In this document: positions 37,658-47,215 of the stretch, one piece after another
Layout: each line of letters opens with the position of its first letter
Position numbering within the stretch: position 1 is the stretch's first letter
Assembly: GCF_000024905.1 (NCBI RefSeq)
Contig: NC_013522.1
Location: forward strand, 1,240,001-1,304,000
Reading direction: 5' to 3'
DNA: 64,000 nucleotides
From: Thermanaerovibrio acidaminovorans DSM 6589
GTDB taxonomy: Bacteria; Synergistota; Synergistia; Synergistales; Synergistaceae
Program-made: the position numbers and the translations under genes
The notes under the pieces: model-generated
What the model was told of the DNA's origin: nothing
Seen by the model: the letters and a program-made list of their open reading frames with translations, nothing else
Databases searched by the model: none

Positions 37658-39199
37658 TCACTCCCACTCTATGGTGGCCGGCGGCTTGCCGGTCACGTCC
37701 ATCACAACCCGGTTTACCCCCCGGACCTCATTGCATATCCGGCGGCTCACCCGGTCCAGCAGGTCGTAGGGGAGCCTTGCCCAGTCGGCGGTCATGCCGT
37801 CCTGGGACTCCACCGCCCGGATCACCGCGGTCTCCGCGTAGGTCCTCACGTCCCCCATGACCCCCACGGACCTCACCGGGAGCAGGACGCAGAAGCACTG
37901 CCAGAGGGAGTCGTACAGGCCGGAGGCCAGCAACTCCTCCTGGAGGATGTGATCCGCCTCCCTAAGGACCTGGAGCCTCTCCCGGTTCACCTCCCCCAGG
38001 CAACGCACCGCCAGCCCGGGACCCGGGAAGGGGTGCCTGCGGATGAACCCCTGGGGTACCCCCAGCAGGGAGCCTATCCGCCGCACCTCGTCCTTGAAGA
38101 GGTCCCGCAGTGGCTCCAACACCTTCAGCCTCATGAAGTCGGGAAGGCCCCCCACGTTGTGGTGGGACTTGATCACCGAGGCCCCCTTGCCCTGGTGGCC
38201 GCTCTCTATCACGTCCGGGTAGAGGGTGCCCTGGAGGAGCCACTGGGCCCCCGGTATGGAGGACGCCTCCTCCTCGAAGACCCGGACGAAGACCTCACCG
38301 ATCACCTTCCTCTTCCTCTCCGGCTCCTCCACCCCCTCCAGGGCGGAGAGGAACCTGTGGGAGGCGTCCACCATCTTCACGTCCAGGTTGAGGGACGAGT
38401 AGGTCTCCATCACCGACCGGGCCTCGTCCTTCCGGAGGAGTCCGTTGTCCACAAAGATGCACTTGAGCCTGTCACCTATGGCCCTGGAGGTGAGGACCGC
38501 CGCAACGGTGGAGTCCACCCCGCCGGAGAGGCCGCATATGACCGTGTCATCCCCCACCCTTCGACGGATCTCCTCCACCGCCCCATCGATCCAGTCGCTG
38601 AGTATCCAGCTCCGGCGGCAGCCGCAGACCTTGAAGAGGAAGTTGGAGATGATGTCCATCCCCCCCTGGGTGTGGGCCACCTCCGGGTGGAACTGGAGGG
38701 CGGATATGCGCCCCGAGGCCCCCTCGAAGGCGGCCACCGCCCCGGACTCGCTCCTGGCGGTGACCCGGGTTCCGGGGGGCACCTGCTCCACCTGGTCCCA
38801 GTGGCTCATCCAGGCGGTGAAGGATCCGGGTAGGCCGGACAGGAGGGTGGAATCCTGACCCTCCAGGTCCACCCGGGACCTGCCGTACTCGGCGCTGGGG
38901 GCCTTGACCACCTGGCCCCCCAGCTGGTGGGCCAGGAGCTGCATCCCGTAGCATATGCCAAGAAGGGGTATACCGGACTTCAGGATCCGCTCGTCCAGCT
39001 TGGGGGATCCCTCCTCCACGCAGCTCATTGGCCCCCCGGAGATCACTATCCCCTTGGGGGATAGGGAGAGGACCTCCTCCGCTGACGCGTCCCAGGGGAG
39101 GATCTGGCTGTAGACCTCCAGCTCCCTTATCCTGCGGGCGATCAGCTGGGTGTACTGGGACCCACAGTCCAGCACCACCACCGTGTCCCTGTCGATCAT
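37658..39199 (-). CDS. guaA: GMP synthase (glutamine-hydrolysing)
   Basis: Converts XMP to GMP. The 513-residue protein has an N-terminal class I amidotransferase with Cys83 (GICYGMQ), His171 and Glu173 (FHPEVAHT), then an ATP-pyrophosphatase P-loop SGGVDS at 225-230 and the C-terminal dimerisation domain ending NRVVMDVTGKPPATIEWE. It is complete. It stands alone between decayed sequences, with its own promoter. Confidence 0.97.
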   Translation of the reverse strand: MIDRDTVVVLDCGSQYTQLIARRIRELEVYSQILPWDASAEEVLSLSPKGIVISGGPMSCVEEGSPKLDERILKSGIPLLGICYGMQLLAHQLGGQVVKAPSAEYGRSRVDLEGQDSTLLSGLPGSFTAWMSHWDQVEQVPPGTRVTARSESGAVAAFEGASGRISALQFHPEVAHTQGGMDIISNFLFKVCGCRRSWILSDWIDGAVEEIRRRVGDDTVICGLSGGVDSTVAAVLTSRAIGDRLKCIFVDNGLLRKDEARSVMETYSSLNLDVKMVDASHRFLSALEGVEEPERKRKVIGEVFVRVFEEEASSIPGAQWLLQGTLYPDVIESGHQGKGASVIKSHHNVGGLPDFMRLKVLEPLRDLFKDEVRRIGSLLGVPQGFIRRHPFPGPGLAVRCLGEVNRERLQVLREADHILQEELLASGLYDSLWQCFCVLLPVRSVGVMGDVRTYAETAVIRAVESQDGMTADWARLPYDLLDRVSRRICNEVRGVNRVVMDVTGKPPATIEWE

Positions 39200-39222
39200 C
39201 CAAACACTTCCTTCCCGATGGG

Positions 39223-39252
39223 CCTTTACTATTACCAGGCCCTTGATGTCAA
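39223..39252 (-). promoter_or_regulatory. possible guaA promoter with inverted repeat
   Basis: A perfect TTGACA and a weak TAAAGG 18 bases apart on the minus strand. An inverted repeat GGGCCT / AGGCCC (39220-39242) overlaps the -10, so it could be an operator or a 5' leader stem. Confidence 0.4.
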
Positions 39253-39298
39253 AGTAAGCGCATAAGAGTATGCCACAGGAGCCCCCTTAGGCCAAGGG

Positions 39299-39680
39299 CT
39301 AGTGGATCGGAGCACGGGGGCCATCACCGGCATCCTCCCAGCACCGCTTCCACTTAGGTCCCCGGATCCAGGGCGGCCTCTTCGAGAAGTGGCCCCACAG
39401 GTTCGCCAGGAAGCCTCCCCCCATATCAGGCCCCCAAGGCCCAGGGCCACGACCCCCACAAGGCCCCCATGACCGCCAACGCCTCCTTGCGAGCCTTGAA
39501 TATGCTGACCCCCTTGAAGCCCGAGCCGTAGACCACCCAGAGGAGGATGAAGGCGGTGGCTAAGGAGGGCGGCTATGAGCCCCCCAGGACCGACAGGGAC
39601 ACCAGGGAGCCCAGGAGGTCATCGGTGAGGGCGGTCAGGACCACCAGGGCGCAGAGGATAAGCATCACCGGATAGGTCAT
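39299..39680 (-). pseudogene. decayed membrane-protein gene(s), possibly Mrp/Mbh DUF4040-type
   Basis: From ATG 39680 a short frame reads MTYPVMLILCALVVLTAL and DDLLGSLVSLSVLGG before a stop at 39573. In-frame beyond the stop is ATAFILLWVVYGSGFKGVSIF. Further frames give GVVALGLGGLIWG and WGHFSKRPPWIRGPKWK, ending at 39299. At least one stop and two frameshifts separate these hydrophobic pieces. The first piece resembles the N-terminus of DUF4040/MbhD-like subunits of Mrp antiporters and membrane hydrogenases. Clearly not a working gene; family assignment is tentative. Confidence 0.5.
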
Positions 39681-39699
39681 GGGATCGCACCCGCCCGGG

Positions 39700-39855
39700 T
39701 CCTCCTCCCAAACGCCCTGCGATGGCGTGGAAGGCCATGGGGTTAGAAACCAGGAGGAAGGCACCGATTGGGATCACTTTAGGCGCCACATTCGGCAGGC
39801 GGATCAGCGGTGGAGCAGGTCACCAGCAGGGCCATCAGGGCAACCGGGAGGGAGG
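39700..39855 (-). pseudogene. fragment resembling the C-terminal part of MrpG/MnhG
   Basis: The minus strand reads LIRLPNVAPKV then IPIGAFLLVSNPMAFHAIAG, which looks like the last span of MrpG-type antiporter subunits (typically ...LFLLLTNPVAAHAIARAA). It has no start, and the upstream part is out of frame. It lies directly before the DUF4040-like remnant, the gene order of Mrp/Mbh operons. The rest of 39200-39970 holds only this debris, the guaA promoter and the groEL terminator. Confidence 0.4.
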
Positions 39856-39972
39856 GCACTGGATGGGATGGTTCACGGGCTTCACCCATTACCTCGTAAT
39901 TTGGCAGATCCCGGTTCAAGCATCGGGTCTTGGGTGGAATGATAGTCCAGGACAGGTGCTATGGTAAACGAA

Positions 39973-40003
39973 ACCGGGGCGGGGGAGATTCCCCCGCCCC
40001 GGT
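39973..40003 (-). terminator. intrinsic terminator downstream of groEL
   Basis: A perfect 14-base-pair stem ACCGGGGCGGGGGA / TCCCCCGCCCCGGT with a three-base loop, 26 bases after the groEL stop. On the minus strand it is followed by TTCGTTTACC, a weak U-tract. Confidence 0.8.
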
Positions 40004-40029
40004 GATGGATCGGTTCGATCCGGTCAGGA

Positions 40030-41673
<1,644 letters not shown>

Positions 41674-41701
41674 CTATCCTGAAACCTGGTTTGGGATTCG
41701 C

Positions 41702-41992
41702 TTACTTCTCAACGATGGCGAGCACGTCCCGCTCGCTCAGGATCAGGTACTCCTGGCCGTCGAACTTGACCTCCGTGCCGGAGTACTTGCTGTAGATCAC
41801 CCGGTTGCCCACCTTGACCTCCATGGGAAGGCGCTGGCCGTTATCCAGAACCCTGCCGGTGCCCACCGCCACAACCTCGCCCTCCACGGGCTTCTCCTTG
41901 ACGGTGTCGGGAAGCACTATGCCCCCCTTGGTCATCTCCTCCTTCTCCACCGCCTTCACCACCAGACGGTCGCCAAGAGGCCTAAGCTGCAT
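41702..41992 (-). CDS. groES: co-chaperonin GroES (10 kDa)
   Basis: A 96-residue lid of the GroEL chamber. It opens with [27 protein letters not shown] (mobile loop included) and ends with [15 protein letters not shown]. The length is standard. It is first gene of the groESL operon, about 65 bases downstream of the CIRCE element. Confidence 0.98.
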   Translation of the reverse strand: MQLRPLGDRLVVKAVEKEEMTKGGIVLPDTVKEKPVEGEVVAVGTGRVLDNGQRLPMEVKVGNRVIYSKYSGTEVKFDGQEYLILSERDVLAIVEK

Positions 41993-42056
41993 CTAAATCC
42001 CTCCTCCTTGGAGTTTGGTTTTGCCTCATCCCGGACCGGGGCTCCCCGGTTCCGTG

Positions 42057-42083
42057 TTAGCACTCCCATGTGCCGAGTGCTAA
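42057..42083 (-). promoter_or_regulatory. CIRCE operator (HrcA-binding site) of groESL
   Basis: A perfect inverted repeat TTAGCACTC-N9-GAGTGCTAA, the consensus HrcA operator. It predicts heat-shock control of groESL by HrcA, which is encoded elsewhere. A TTGAAT at 42103-42108 could be the -35 box, but no convincing -10 is visible. Confidence 0.97.
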
Positions 42084-42140
42084 ACCTTGCAGGTGAAAGT
42101 CTATTCAATGGGGGCCCACATCTCAAGAACGATCAGCGCC

Positions 42141-42181
42141 AAATAAAACCGGTTAGAGCGGATATAACCCGCCCTAACCGG
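42141..42181 (-). terminator. intrinsic terminator downstream of tsaD
   Basis: Stem CCGGTTAG.GCGG / CCGC.CTAACCGG, followed on the minus strand by TTTTATTT. It lies 31 bases after the tsaD stop and ends the lptA-lptB-murJ-tsaD run before the CIRCE promoter. Confidence 0.9.
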
Positions 42182-42211
42182 CCAAAGCTCTGTTTTTTGA
42201 TGTTTTTTGAC

Positions 42212-43240
42212 TTAGCGGCTCAACTCCCAGGAGGGGTCCGCCCGGAAGCTGAGGTCGTCCCTGACACCACGCCGGTAGGCCCAAAGACCAGCGGCGGCCA
42301 CCATGGCGGCGTTGTCGGTACACAGCTCCAGGGGGGGCAGGTAGACCCGGACCCTCCCGCCGGAGGAGCCCGCCAGGTCCTCCAGCCTCCGGCGAAGCTC
42401 CCGGTTGGCCGCCACGCCCCCGGACACCGCCACGGTCCGGACCCCGGTCTGGTTCATGGCCAGCTTCACCTTGGACACCAGGGACTCCACCGCCGCCCTC
42501 TGAAAGGAGGCGCAAAGGTCCGGCACCGAAAGGGCCTCCCCCTCCCGACGCACCAGCCAGAGCACCGCGGTCTTGAGACCGCTGAAGCTGAACTCCACCT
42601 GGGAGCTCCCCTTGAAGGGCACCGGCAACTGGTACCTGTCCGGGTCCCCCTCCCGGGCCAGGCGGTCGATCACCGGCCCACCGGGGTACCCCAGCCCAAG
42701 CATCTTGGCCACCTTGTCGTAGGCCTCCCCCACCGCGTCGTCCCGGGTGGCCCCCAGCAGCCGGTAGTCCCCGAAGGACCTGACCAGGTGAACCTCCGTG
42801 TGGCCCCCGGACACAATGAGGCACAGGAACGGGGGCTTGAGATCCGGGTGGGCCAGCACGTTGGCGAAGAGGTGCCCCTCCATGTGGTTCACCCCCATGA
42901 TGGGCACCTCCCAACCCTGGGACAGTCCCTTGGCGGCCATAACCCCCACCAGCAGGGAGCCCATGAGGCCCGGCCCGGCGGTAACCGCTATGAGGGACAG
43001 CTGCCTCATGGGGTTGGAGACCCCCGCCTGCCACAGACACCTGCGCACCAGCCCCATGATGGCCTCCTGGTGGCGGCGGCTGGCCAGCTCGGGGACCACC
43101 CCCCCGTGAGGGGCGTGGTCCTCCACCTGGCTCATCACCAGCGAGGCCCGGATCCTCCTGGGCTCCTCCAGTACCGCCACCGCGGTGTCATCACAGCTGC
43201 TCTCGATCCCCAGGACCAGAAAGGGGGAGTCCATGGTCAT
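42212..43240 (-). CDS. tsaD: tRNA t6A37 threonylcarbamoyltransferase TsaD
   Basis: Transfers the threonylcarbamoyl group to A37 of ANN-decoding tRNAs. A 342-residue ASKHA-fold protein: [13 protein letters not shown] at residues 11-23, metal motif HMEGH at 119-123 and [11 protein letters not shown] in the C-terminal half. I chose ATG 43240, overlapping the zinc-ribbon stop as ATGA; a longer frame to 43333 is just the shadow of that gene. Complete and essential in most bacteria. Confidence 0.97.
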   Translation of the reverse strand: MTMDSPFLVLGIESSCDDTAVAVLEEPRRIRASLVMSQVEDHAPHGGVVPELASRRHQEAIMGLVRRCLWQAGVSNPMRQLSLIAVTAGPGLMGSLLVGVMAAKGLSQGWEVPIMGVNHMEGHLFANVLAHPDLKPPFLCLIVSGGHTEVHLVRSFGDYRLLGATRDDAVGEAYDKVAKMLGLGYPGGPVIDRLAREGDPDRYQLPVPFKGSSQVEFSFSGLKTAVLWLVRREGEALSVPDLCASFQRAAVESLVSKVKLAMNQTGVRTVAVSGGVAANRELRRRLEDLAGSSGGRVRVYLPPLELCTDNAAMVAAAGLWAYRRGVRDDLSFRADPSWELSR

Positions 43241-43410
43241 CCGCAGGAACAACTGCCGCAGGTGCCGCACCGGGAGCCGCCACAGGAACAGGACTTGCGC
43301 CGCTCCCCCGACTCGTGGATCAGCACCTTGCACCGACAGTGGGGACAGGAACTAAGGTGCTTATCCGACTGGATCCTCCTGCCACACTCAACACAACGAT
43401 AGACGTGCAA
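43237..43410 (-). CDS. small zinc-ribbon protein with Cys-rich tail (FmdB-like)
   Basis: About 57 residues: [13 protein letters not shown], then [10 protein letters not shown], then a tail with seven Cys in 17 residues ([17 protein letters not shown]). The two CxxC knuckles match FmdB-type zinc ribbons; the tail could hold a second metal. The TTG start at 43410 has GGAGGT seven bases upstream; the frame opens as far as 43455 but without a signal. Function unknown. Coupled to tsaD. Confidence 0.75.
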   Translation of the reverse strand: MHVYRCVECGRRIQSDKHLSSCPHCRCKVLIHESGERRKSCSCGGSRCGTCGSCSCG

Positions 43411-43451
43411 AGCAAACACCTCCGGAAAATAGATCCGTCCGCCCCCGGCCC

Positions 43452-43982
43452 TCACCGGGAGACCTTCAGCTCCGCCCTGTCCTCCCCGTAGCCCACTGGG
43501 ATGAAGGACCCGGGCTTGACCGTCACCGGCGCCAGGACGCCGAAGAAGCTCTCCTCCCCGGAGGAGAGCTCGGTGAGCATCCGGTCCTCCCTGGTGAGGA
43601 GGAGCTCTCTCCTGAGGGGGACCCCTATTATGAGCCTGTTAAGGTCCACCGTGAAGGGCTTATTGGCCCTCACCGCCACCGCGAAGAGGCTGTGCCCCCG
43701 GGGTACCGAGTCCAGCTTCTGAACCTGGTCAACCAGCCACTGGGGCGGGAACTGGGCCCTGGATAGGGCCTCCGCTAGGCGCCGGTTGACCCAGATCACC
43801 TCCACGGTCCCCCGGGACCCGATCACCATGTCCCCCAGCACCTGCCCCTCCACGTGGAACCGGACCCCCTGGGACTGAAGCACCCGCTCCAGCTCCTCGT
43901 CCATGGCCCAGGAGCAGGGAGCAACCAGTAGGGCCAAGAGCACTGCCACGAACCAACGCAAACCCACCCCAGGATTCCTCAT
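43452..43982 (-). CDS. secreted protein of unknown function
   Basis: 176 residues with a clear signal peptide (residues ~8-26, cleavage expected after CSWA). The mature part contains GSRGTVEVIWVNRRLAEALSR and VPRGHSLFAVAVRANKPFTVDL, with no recognised domain or catalytic motif. It is probably periplasmic. It starts three bases after murJ and is followed by the zinc-ribbon gene, so it belongs to the lpt-murJ run. Not recognised beyond this. Confidence 0.7.
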   Translation of the reverse strand: MRNPGVGLRWFVAVLLALLVAPCSWAMDEELERVLQSQGVRFHVEGQVLGDMVIGSRGTVEVIWVNRRLAEALSRAQFPPQWLVDQVQKLDSVPRGHSLFAVAVRANKPFTVDLNRLIIGVPLRRELLLTREDRMLTELSSGEESFFGVLAPVTVKPGSFIPVGYGEDRAELKVSR

Positions 43983-43985
43983 ACC

Positions 43986-45566
43986 CTATCTCATCTCCCT
44001 TCTGCCTCCGGAGCGGCGAAGCAGCCGCAGCTCCTCAAGGCCCACCAGGGCCGCGCAACCGAAGTACGACACCACCGCCAGGACGCCGCAGAGGACGAAC
44101 CACCCAACCCGGGCCCCAACCCCCCCCTGGTAAGGGTAGCCTAGAAAGCCCCCGTAGGCCCCGAGGGTCACCGTAAGGGCCAGGAGGGGGAGGCCCTGCC
44201 TAACAGCCCACCGGAGGTCCAATAGCCCCAGGGGGAGCCCCATCCGGCGGGATATGGCCAGCCCCCCGGCGATGGACGCCAGGAGGAAGGCCAGGGAGGT
44301 CCCAAGCGCCAGGCCCGAGTAGGACATGAACCTCATGAGCACCGCCCCCAGGACCAGGTTGGACACCACCGTAACGCCCGTTACCCCCATGGCGGCCCGA
44401 GCCATGCCCCTGGCGTAGAGGGCCCGCATTATCACCGAGTTGCAGCTCATGAACACCAGCCCCAGGCCGTACATCCTGAGGGCCCCGGAGGTGGCCTCCA
44501 GGGCCCACGGGCCAAAGGCCCCCCGGTAGAACAGAAGGTGCACCGTGGGGCGGGCGAAGAGGACAAGCCCCACCGACACGGGAAGCACCACCAGCAGGTT
44601 GAACCGGAGGGCGTCCCGCAGGAAGTCCCGGAAGGAGGCCACGTCCTCCGGGTCTATCCGGGAGAGCATGGGGAGCACCGCCTGGGAGGTGGCCACCACG
44701 AAGAGCCCAAGCGGTAGCTGAAGGACCCGGTCCGCGTAGTTCAGCGCCGATATGGCGCCGCTCTCCAGGAACGACGCCAGCATCCGGCTTATGACCGGGT
44801 TCAGCTGGTTCAGCGATAGCCCCGCCGCGTAGGGAAGGAACAGCTTGAGCATTCGCTTTAGGTCCGGATCCTCCAGGTCCGGCCGCTCCGGCGCCAGCGG
44901 CACCCCGCAGCGATAGCTCCAGACCCACTGGAGGGCCATCTGGGATGCCCCACCCATCATCACCGCCGCCACCAGATGCCACACGGTCACCTTGGGGTAC
45001 CAGACCCATACCGACAGGATGAACACCAGGTTGCTCAGGGCGGGGGCCACCGCGGGGACGAAGAACCTGTCCAGGCTGTTCAACACCCCCATGGCCAGGG
45101 CGGCGGTGGACATGAAGAACAGGAAGGGGAACAGGGCGGCGGTGACCCGGGCGGTGTGGGCCCGCTCCTCGGGGGAGAAGCCCGGGGCCATTAGGGACAC
45201 CAGCTGGCCGGAGGACAGGATCCCCAGGATCACCGCCACCAGGGTGCATCCGATCAGCACCGCTGAGGCCTGCCGGGCCAGGCGGGCCGCCCGGTCCATC
45301 CCCCGGTCCCTGAGAACTCGGGTGAAGACCGGCACGAATGCGGCGGACAGTGCCCCCTCGGCCAGTAGCTGCCTCGCCAGGTTGGCCAGGGTATAGGCCA
45401 CGTAGAAGGAGTCCAGCTGGCGGGTGGCGCCGAAGACCGCGGCGGTTATCATCTCCCGGACCAGCCCCAACACCCGGCTCGCCAGGGTCCCCACCGTCAT
45501 CCTCAGGGCGTTGCCCACCATCCGGGACATGGACGCCCCGGGGGATCGGTTAGGCTGGGTCACCAA
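43986..45566 (-). CDS. murJ: lipid II flippase MurJ
   Basis: A 526-residue MOP-superfamily protein with about 14 membrane spans. The N-terminal TLASRVLGLVREMITAAVFGATRQLDSFYVAYTLANLARQ in overlapping segments and GALSAAFVPVFTR are MurJ hallmarks. It flips undecaprenyl-linked peptidoglycan precursors. The start is TTG 45566 or GTG 45563 (GTGA with the lptB stop). Coupled to lptB. Confidence 0.95.
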   Translation of the reverse strand: MVTQPNRSPGASMSRMVGNALRMTVGTLASRVLGLVREMITAAVFGATRQLDSFYVAYTLANLARQLLAEGALSAAFVPVFTRVLRDRGMDRAARLARQASAVLIGCTLVAVILGILSSGQLVSLMAPGFSPEERAHTARVTAALFPFLFFMSTAALAMGVLNSLDRFFVPAVAPALSNLVFILSVWVWYPKVTVWHLVAAVMMGGASQMALQWVWSYRCGVPLAPERPDLEDPDLKRMLKLFLPYAAGLSLNQLNPVISRMLASFLESGAISALNYADRVLQLPLGLFVVATSQAVLPMLSRIDPEDVASFRDFLRDALRFNLLVVLPVSVGLVLFARPTVHLLFYRGAFGPWALEATSGALRMYGLGLVFMSCNSVIMRALYARGMARAAMGVTGVTVVSNLVLGAVLMRFMSYSGLALGTSLAFLLASIAGGLAISRRMGLPLGLLDLRWAVRQGLPLLALTVTLGAYGGFLGYPYQGGVGARVGWFVLCGVLAVVSYFGCAALVGLEELRLLRRSGGRREMR

Positions 45567-46297
45567 CTGAAACCCTCCCCCAGGTAGAACTTACGGGCCA
45601 CCTCGCTCTGGGCCACCTCATCGGGGGTACCGTGGACCACCACCCGGCCCTGGTGGATAAGGTAGGTCTCGTCGGTTATGCTCAGGGTCTCCCGGACGTT
45701 GTGGTCCGTGAGGAGCACCCCGTAGCCCTTCTCCTTCAGGGCCAGGATCATCTGCTGGATGTCGTAGACCGCTATGGGGTCTATGCCGCTGAAGGGCTCG
45801 TCCAGAAGGAGGAACGAGGGCCTTAAGGCCACGCAACGGGCGATCTCCACCCTCCGGCGCTCCCCGCCGCTAAGGGCGTAGCCCTTGGTGTCCCCTATGT
45901 GACCTATGCCGAACTCCTCCAGGAGCTGGTCCACCCGGGGCAGGTAGTCCCCCGGGGACCAACCCAGCTCCTGGAACACCAGCTCCAGGTTCTCCCGCAC
46001 CGTCAGGTTCCTGAAGATGGAGGCCTCCTGGGGCAGGTAGCCCAGCCCCCGCCGGGCCCGCTGATACATGGGGAGGTGGGTCACATCCTCCTGGTCGATC
46101 AGCACCGACCCCTCGTCGGGCCTTATGCGCCCCACGGTCATGTAGAAGGTGGTGCTCTTCCCTGCCCCGTTGGGCCCCAGAAGCCCGGTGACGGAGCCCC
46201 GGCGGACCTGGAAGGACACCCGGTCCACCACCCGCCGGCCCCGGTAGCTCTTGGCCACCTGGACCACGCTCAACGTCCCGACCCGGGGCTCGTTCAC
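45560..46297 (-). CDS. lptB: LPS-export ABC transporter ATPase LptB
   Basis: A 245-residue ABC ATPase. Walker A GPNGAGKST, Q-loop at YLPQEASIF, signature LSGGERRR, Walker B FLLLDEPFSGIDP and switch His in TDHNVRE. VKRIRPDEG-like and DEVAQSEVARKFYLGE text near the end is LptB-typical. It energises LPS extraction via LptFG (not in this window). Starts GTG, overlapping the lptA-like stop. Confidence 0.96.
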   Translation of the reverse strand: MNEPRVGTLSVVQVAKSYRGRRVVDRVSFQVRRGSVTGLLGPNGAGKSTTFYMTVGRIRPDEGSVLIDQEDVTHLPMYQRARRGLGYLPQEASIFRNLTVRENLELVFQELGWSPGDYLPRVDQLLEEFGIGHIGDTKGYALSGGERRRVEIARCVALRPSFLLLDEPFSGIDPIAVYDIQQMILALKEKGYGVLLTDHNVRETLSITDETYLIHQGRVVVHGTPDEVAQSEVARKFYLGEGFSW

Positions 46298-47139
46298 CGC
46301 TTTTCCCCCTCGCTTCCCCCGTCCCTCACCGGGAAGGTCACCTGGATGGCCCCCTGGGCCTCCAGCCTCCGGGCGGCGATGTGGTAGACCATACGCTGGG
46401 CGGATATGGTCCTGCCGCCCTCCTGAACCGCCCTGGCGGAGCCCGATACGGTCAGGGTGTCGTCCGCCACGGAGTAGGACCCCCTATCTCCCGTGAGGAC
46501 CGTCCGCCTCCCCTCCCGGTCCCGGGTGACGAAGGTGAGGTCCCCCTCCGCAGTGGCGGAGAGCACCTGGTCGTTCCGGCCCAGGGTGCCATCCACCCGC
46601 CGGGCGGAGACCTCGAAGCCCCCCTTGAGGTCCGCGTACCTCCGGACGTTCACCCCCGAGAAGGAGGCCCCCTCCCGCTGGACCTGGTCCGCGTCCACCT
46701 GGCGACCCAGGAACGTACCCTTGATCGCCCCCTTCAGAACGTAGCTCCGCCCGCTCGAGTCCCAGCGGGCGCTCTGGCAGGTGATGGTCTCGTCCCCCCG
46801 GGTGGCCCGGACGTTGCCCTGGGCCGACAGGGAGTAGCCGCCCCCCTTGAGGGAGTTCACCTGGATGGTCTGGGCCCTTACGGTCACGTTGTCCCTCCTG
46901 GACACCGCCACCGCGTCGCCCCGGAGGGTGAAACTATGGCCGTCCACGGTCCCCTCCCCCACGGAGCCCCGGGCCTCCAGCTGGTCCTTCCGGACCACCA
47001 CATCCCCCTCCGCCCGGAAGCGCTCCGTGCGGGGGTCGTAGTCCAGCCGATGGGCGGTGAGCTGAACCTGCCCCGCCAGGGCCCCGGCGGCCATGGCCGC
47101 CCAGATAAGGACCCCAAGGGCCAAACGAAAGGTCTTCAT
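46294..47139 (-). CDS. lptA: OstA/LptA-domain periplasmic LPS-transport protein
   Basis: 281 residues with a signal peptide (cleavage near residue 22) and repeated beta-jellyroll LptA/OstA elements: VQLTAHRLDYDPRTERFRAEGDVVV and similar blocks around residues 95-115, 130-150 and 215-250. It probably forms the periplasmic LPS bridge. It is longer than E. coli LptA (185 residues). Co-transcribed with lptB. Confidence 0.82.
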   Translation of the reverse strand: MKTFRLALGVLIWAAMAAGALAGQVQLTAHRLDYDPRTERFRAEGDVVVRKDQLEARGSVGEGTVDGHSFTLRGDAVAVSRRDNVTVRAQTIQVNSLKGGGYSLSAQGNVRATRGDETITCQSARWDSSGRSYVLKGAIKGTFLGRQVDADQVQREGASFSGVNVRRYADLKGGFEVSARRVDGTLGRNDQVLSATAEGDLTFVTRDREGRRTVLTGDRGSYSVADDTLTVSGSARAVQEGGRTISAQRMVYHIAARRLEAQGAIQVTFPVRDGGSEGEKR

Positions 47140-47152
47140 CCGATCTACCTCC

Positions 47153-47185
47153 CCAAAACTTAAAGGACGCCCCGAGGGGCGCCCC
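47153..47185 (-). terminator. terminator of asd, overlapping the lptA transcript start
   Basis: Stem CGCCCC / GGGGCG with flanking GG/CC pairs, then TTTAAGTTTT on the minus strand. It can end the thr/asd operon. An extended -10 (47187-47195) lies just upstream, so the lptA mRNA would begin in this hairpin. Confidence 0.65.
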
Positions 47186-47186
47186 T

Positions 47187-47215
47187 ATTCTACCATTCAT
47201 GGGATACCGGATATC
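47187..47215 (-). promoter_or_regulatory. possible lptA operon promoter (extended -10)
   Basis: TGGTAGAAT is an extended -10; the sequence 17 bases upstream (GATATC) is a poor -35 and overlaps the asd stop. Arrangement mirrors the yajC promoter. Confidence 0.4.

Noticed and set aside
39573-39764. An apparently intact 63-residue ORF
   Set aside because: Its hydrophobic half begins only at ATG 39680, and homology-like sequence continues past the stop, so it is part of a decayed gene.
42190-42210. Direct repeat TGTTTTTTGA twice as a plus-strand terminator or operator
   Set aside because: No hairpin directly precedes it on the plus strand, and it lies just after the tsaD stop; probably incidental A/T-rich tail.
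43241-43333. Longer tsaD start
   Set aside because: The extra N-terminus is the out-of-frame shadow of the zinc-ribbon gene; ATG 43240 matches the family start.
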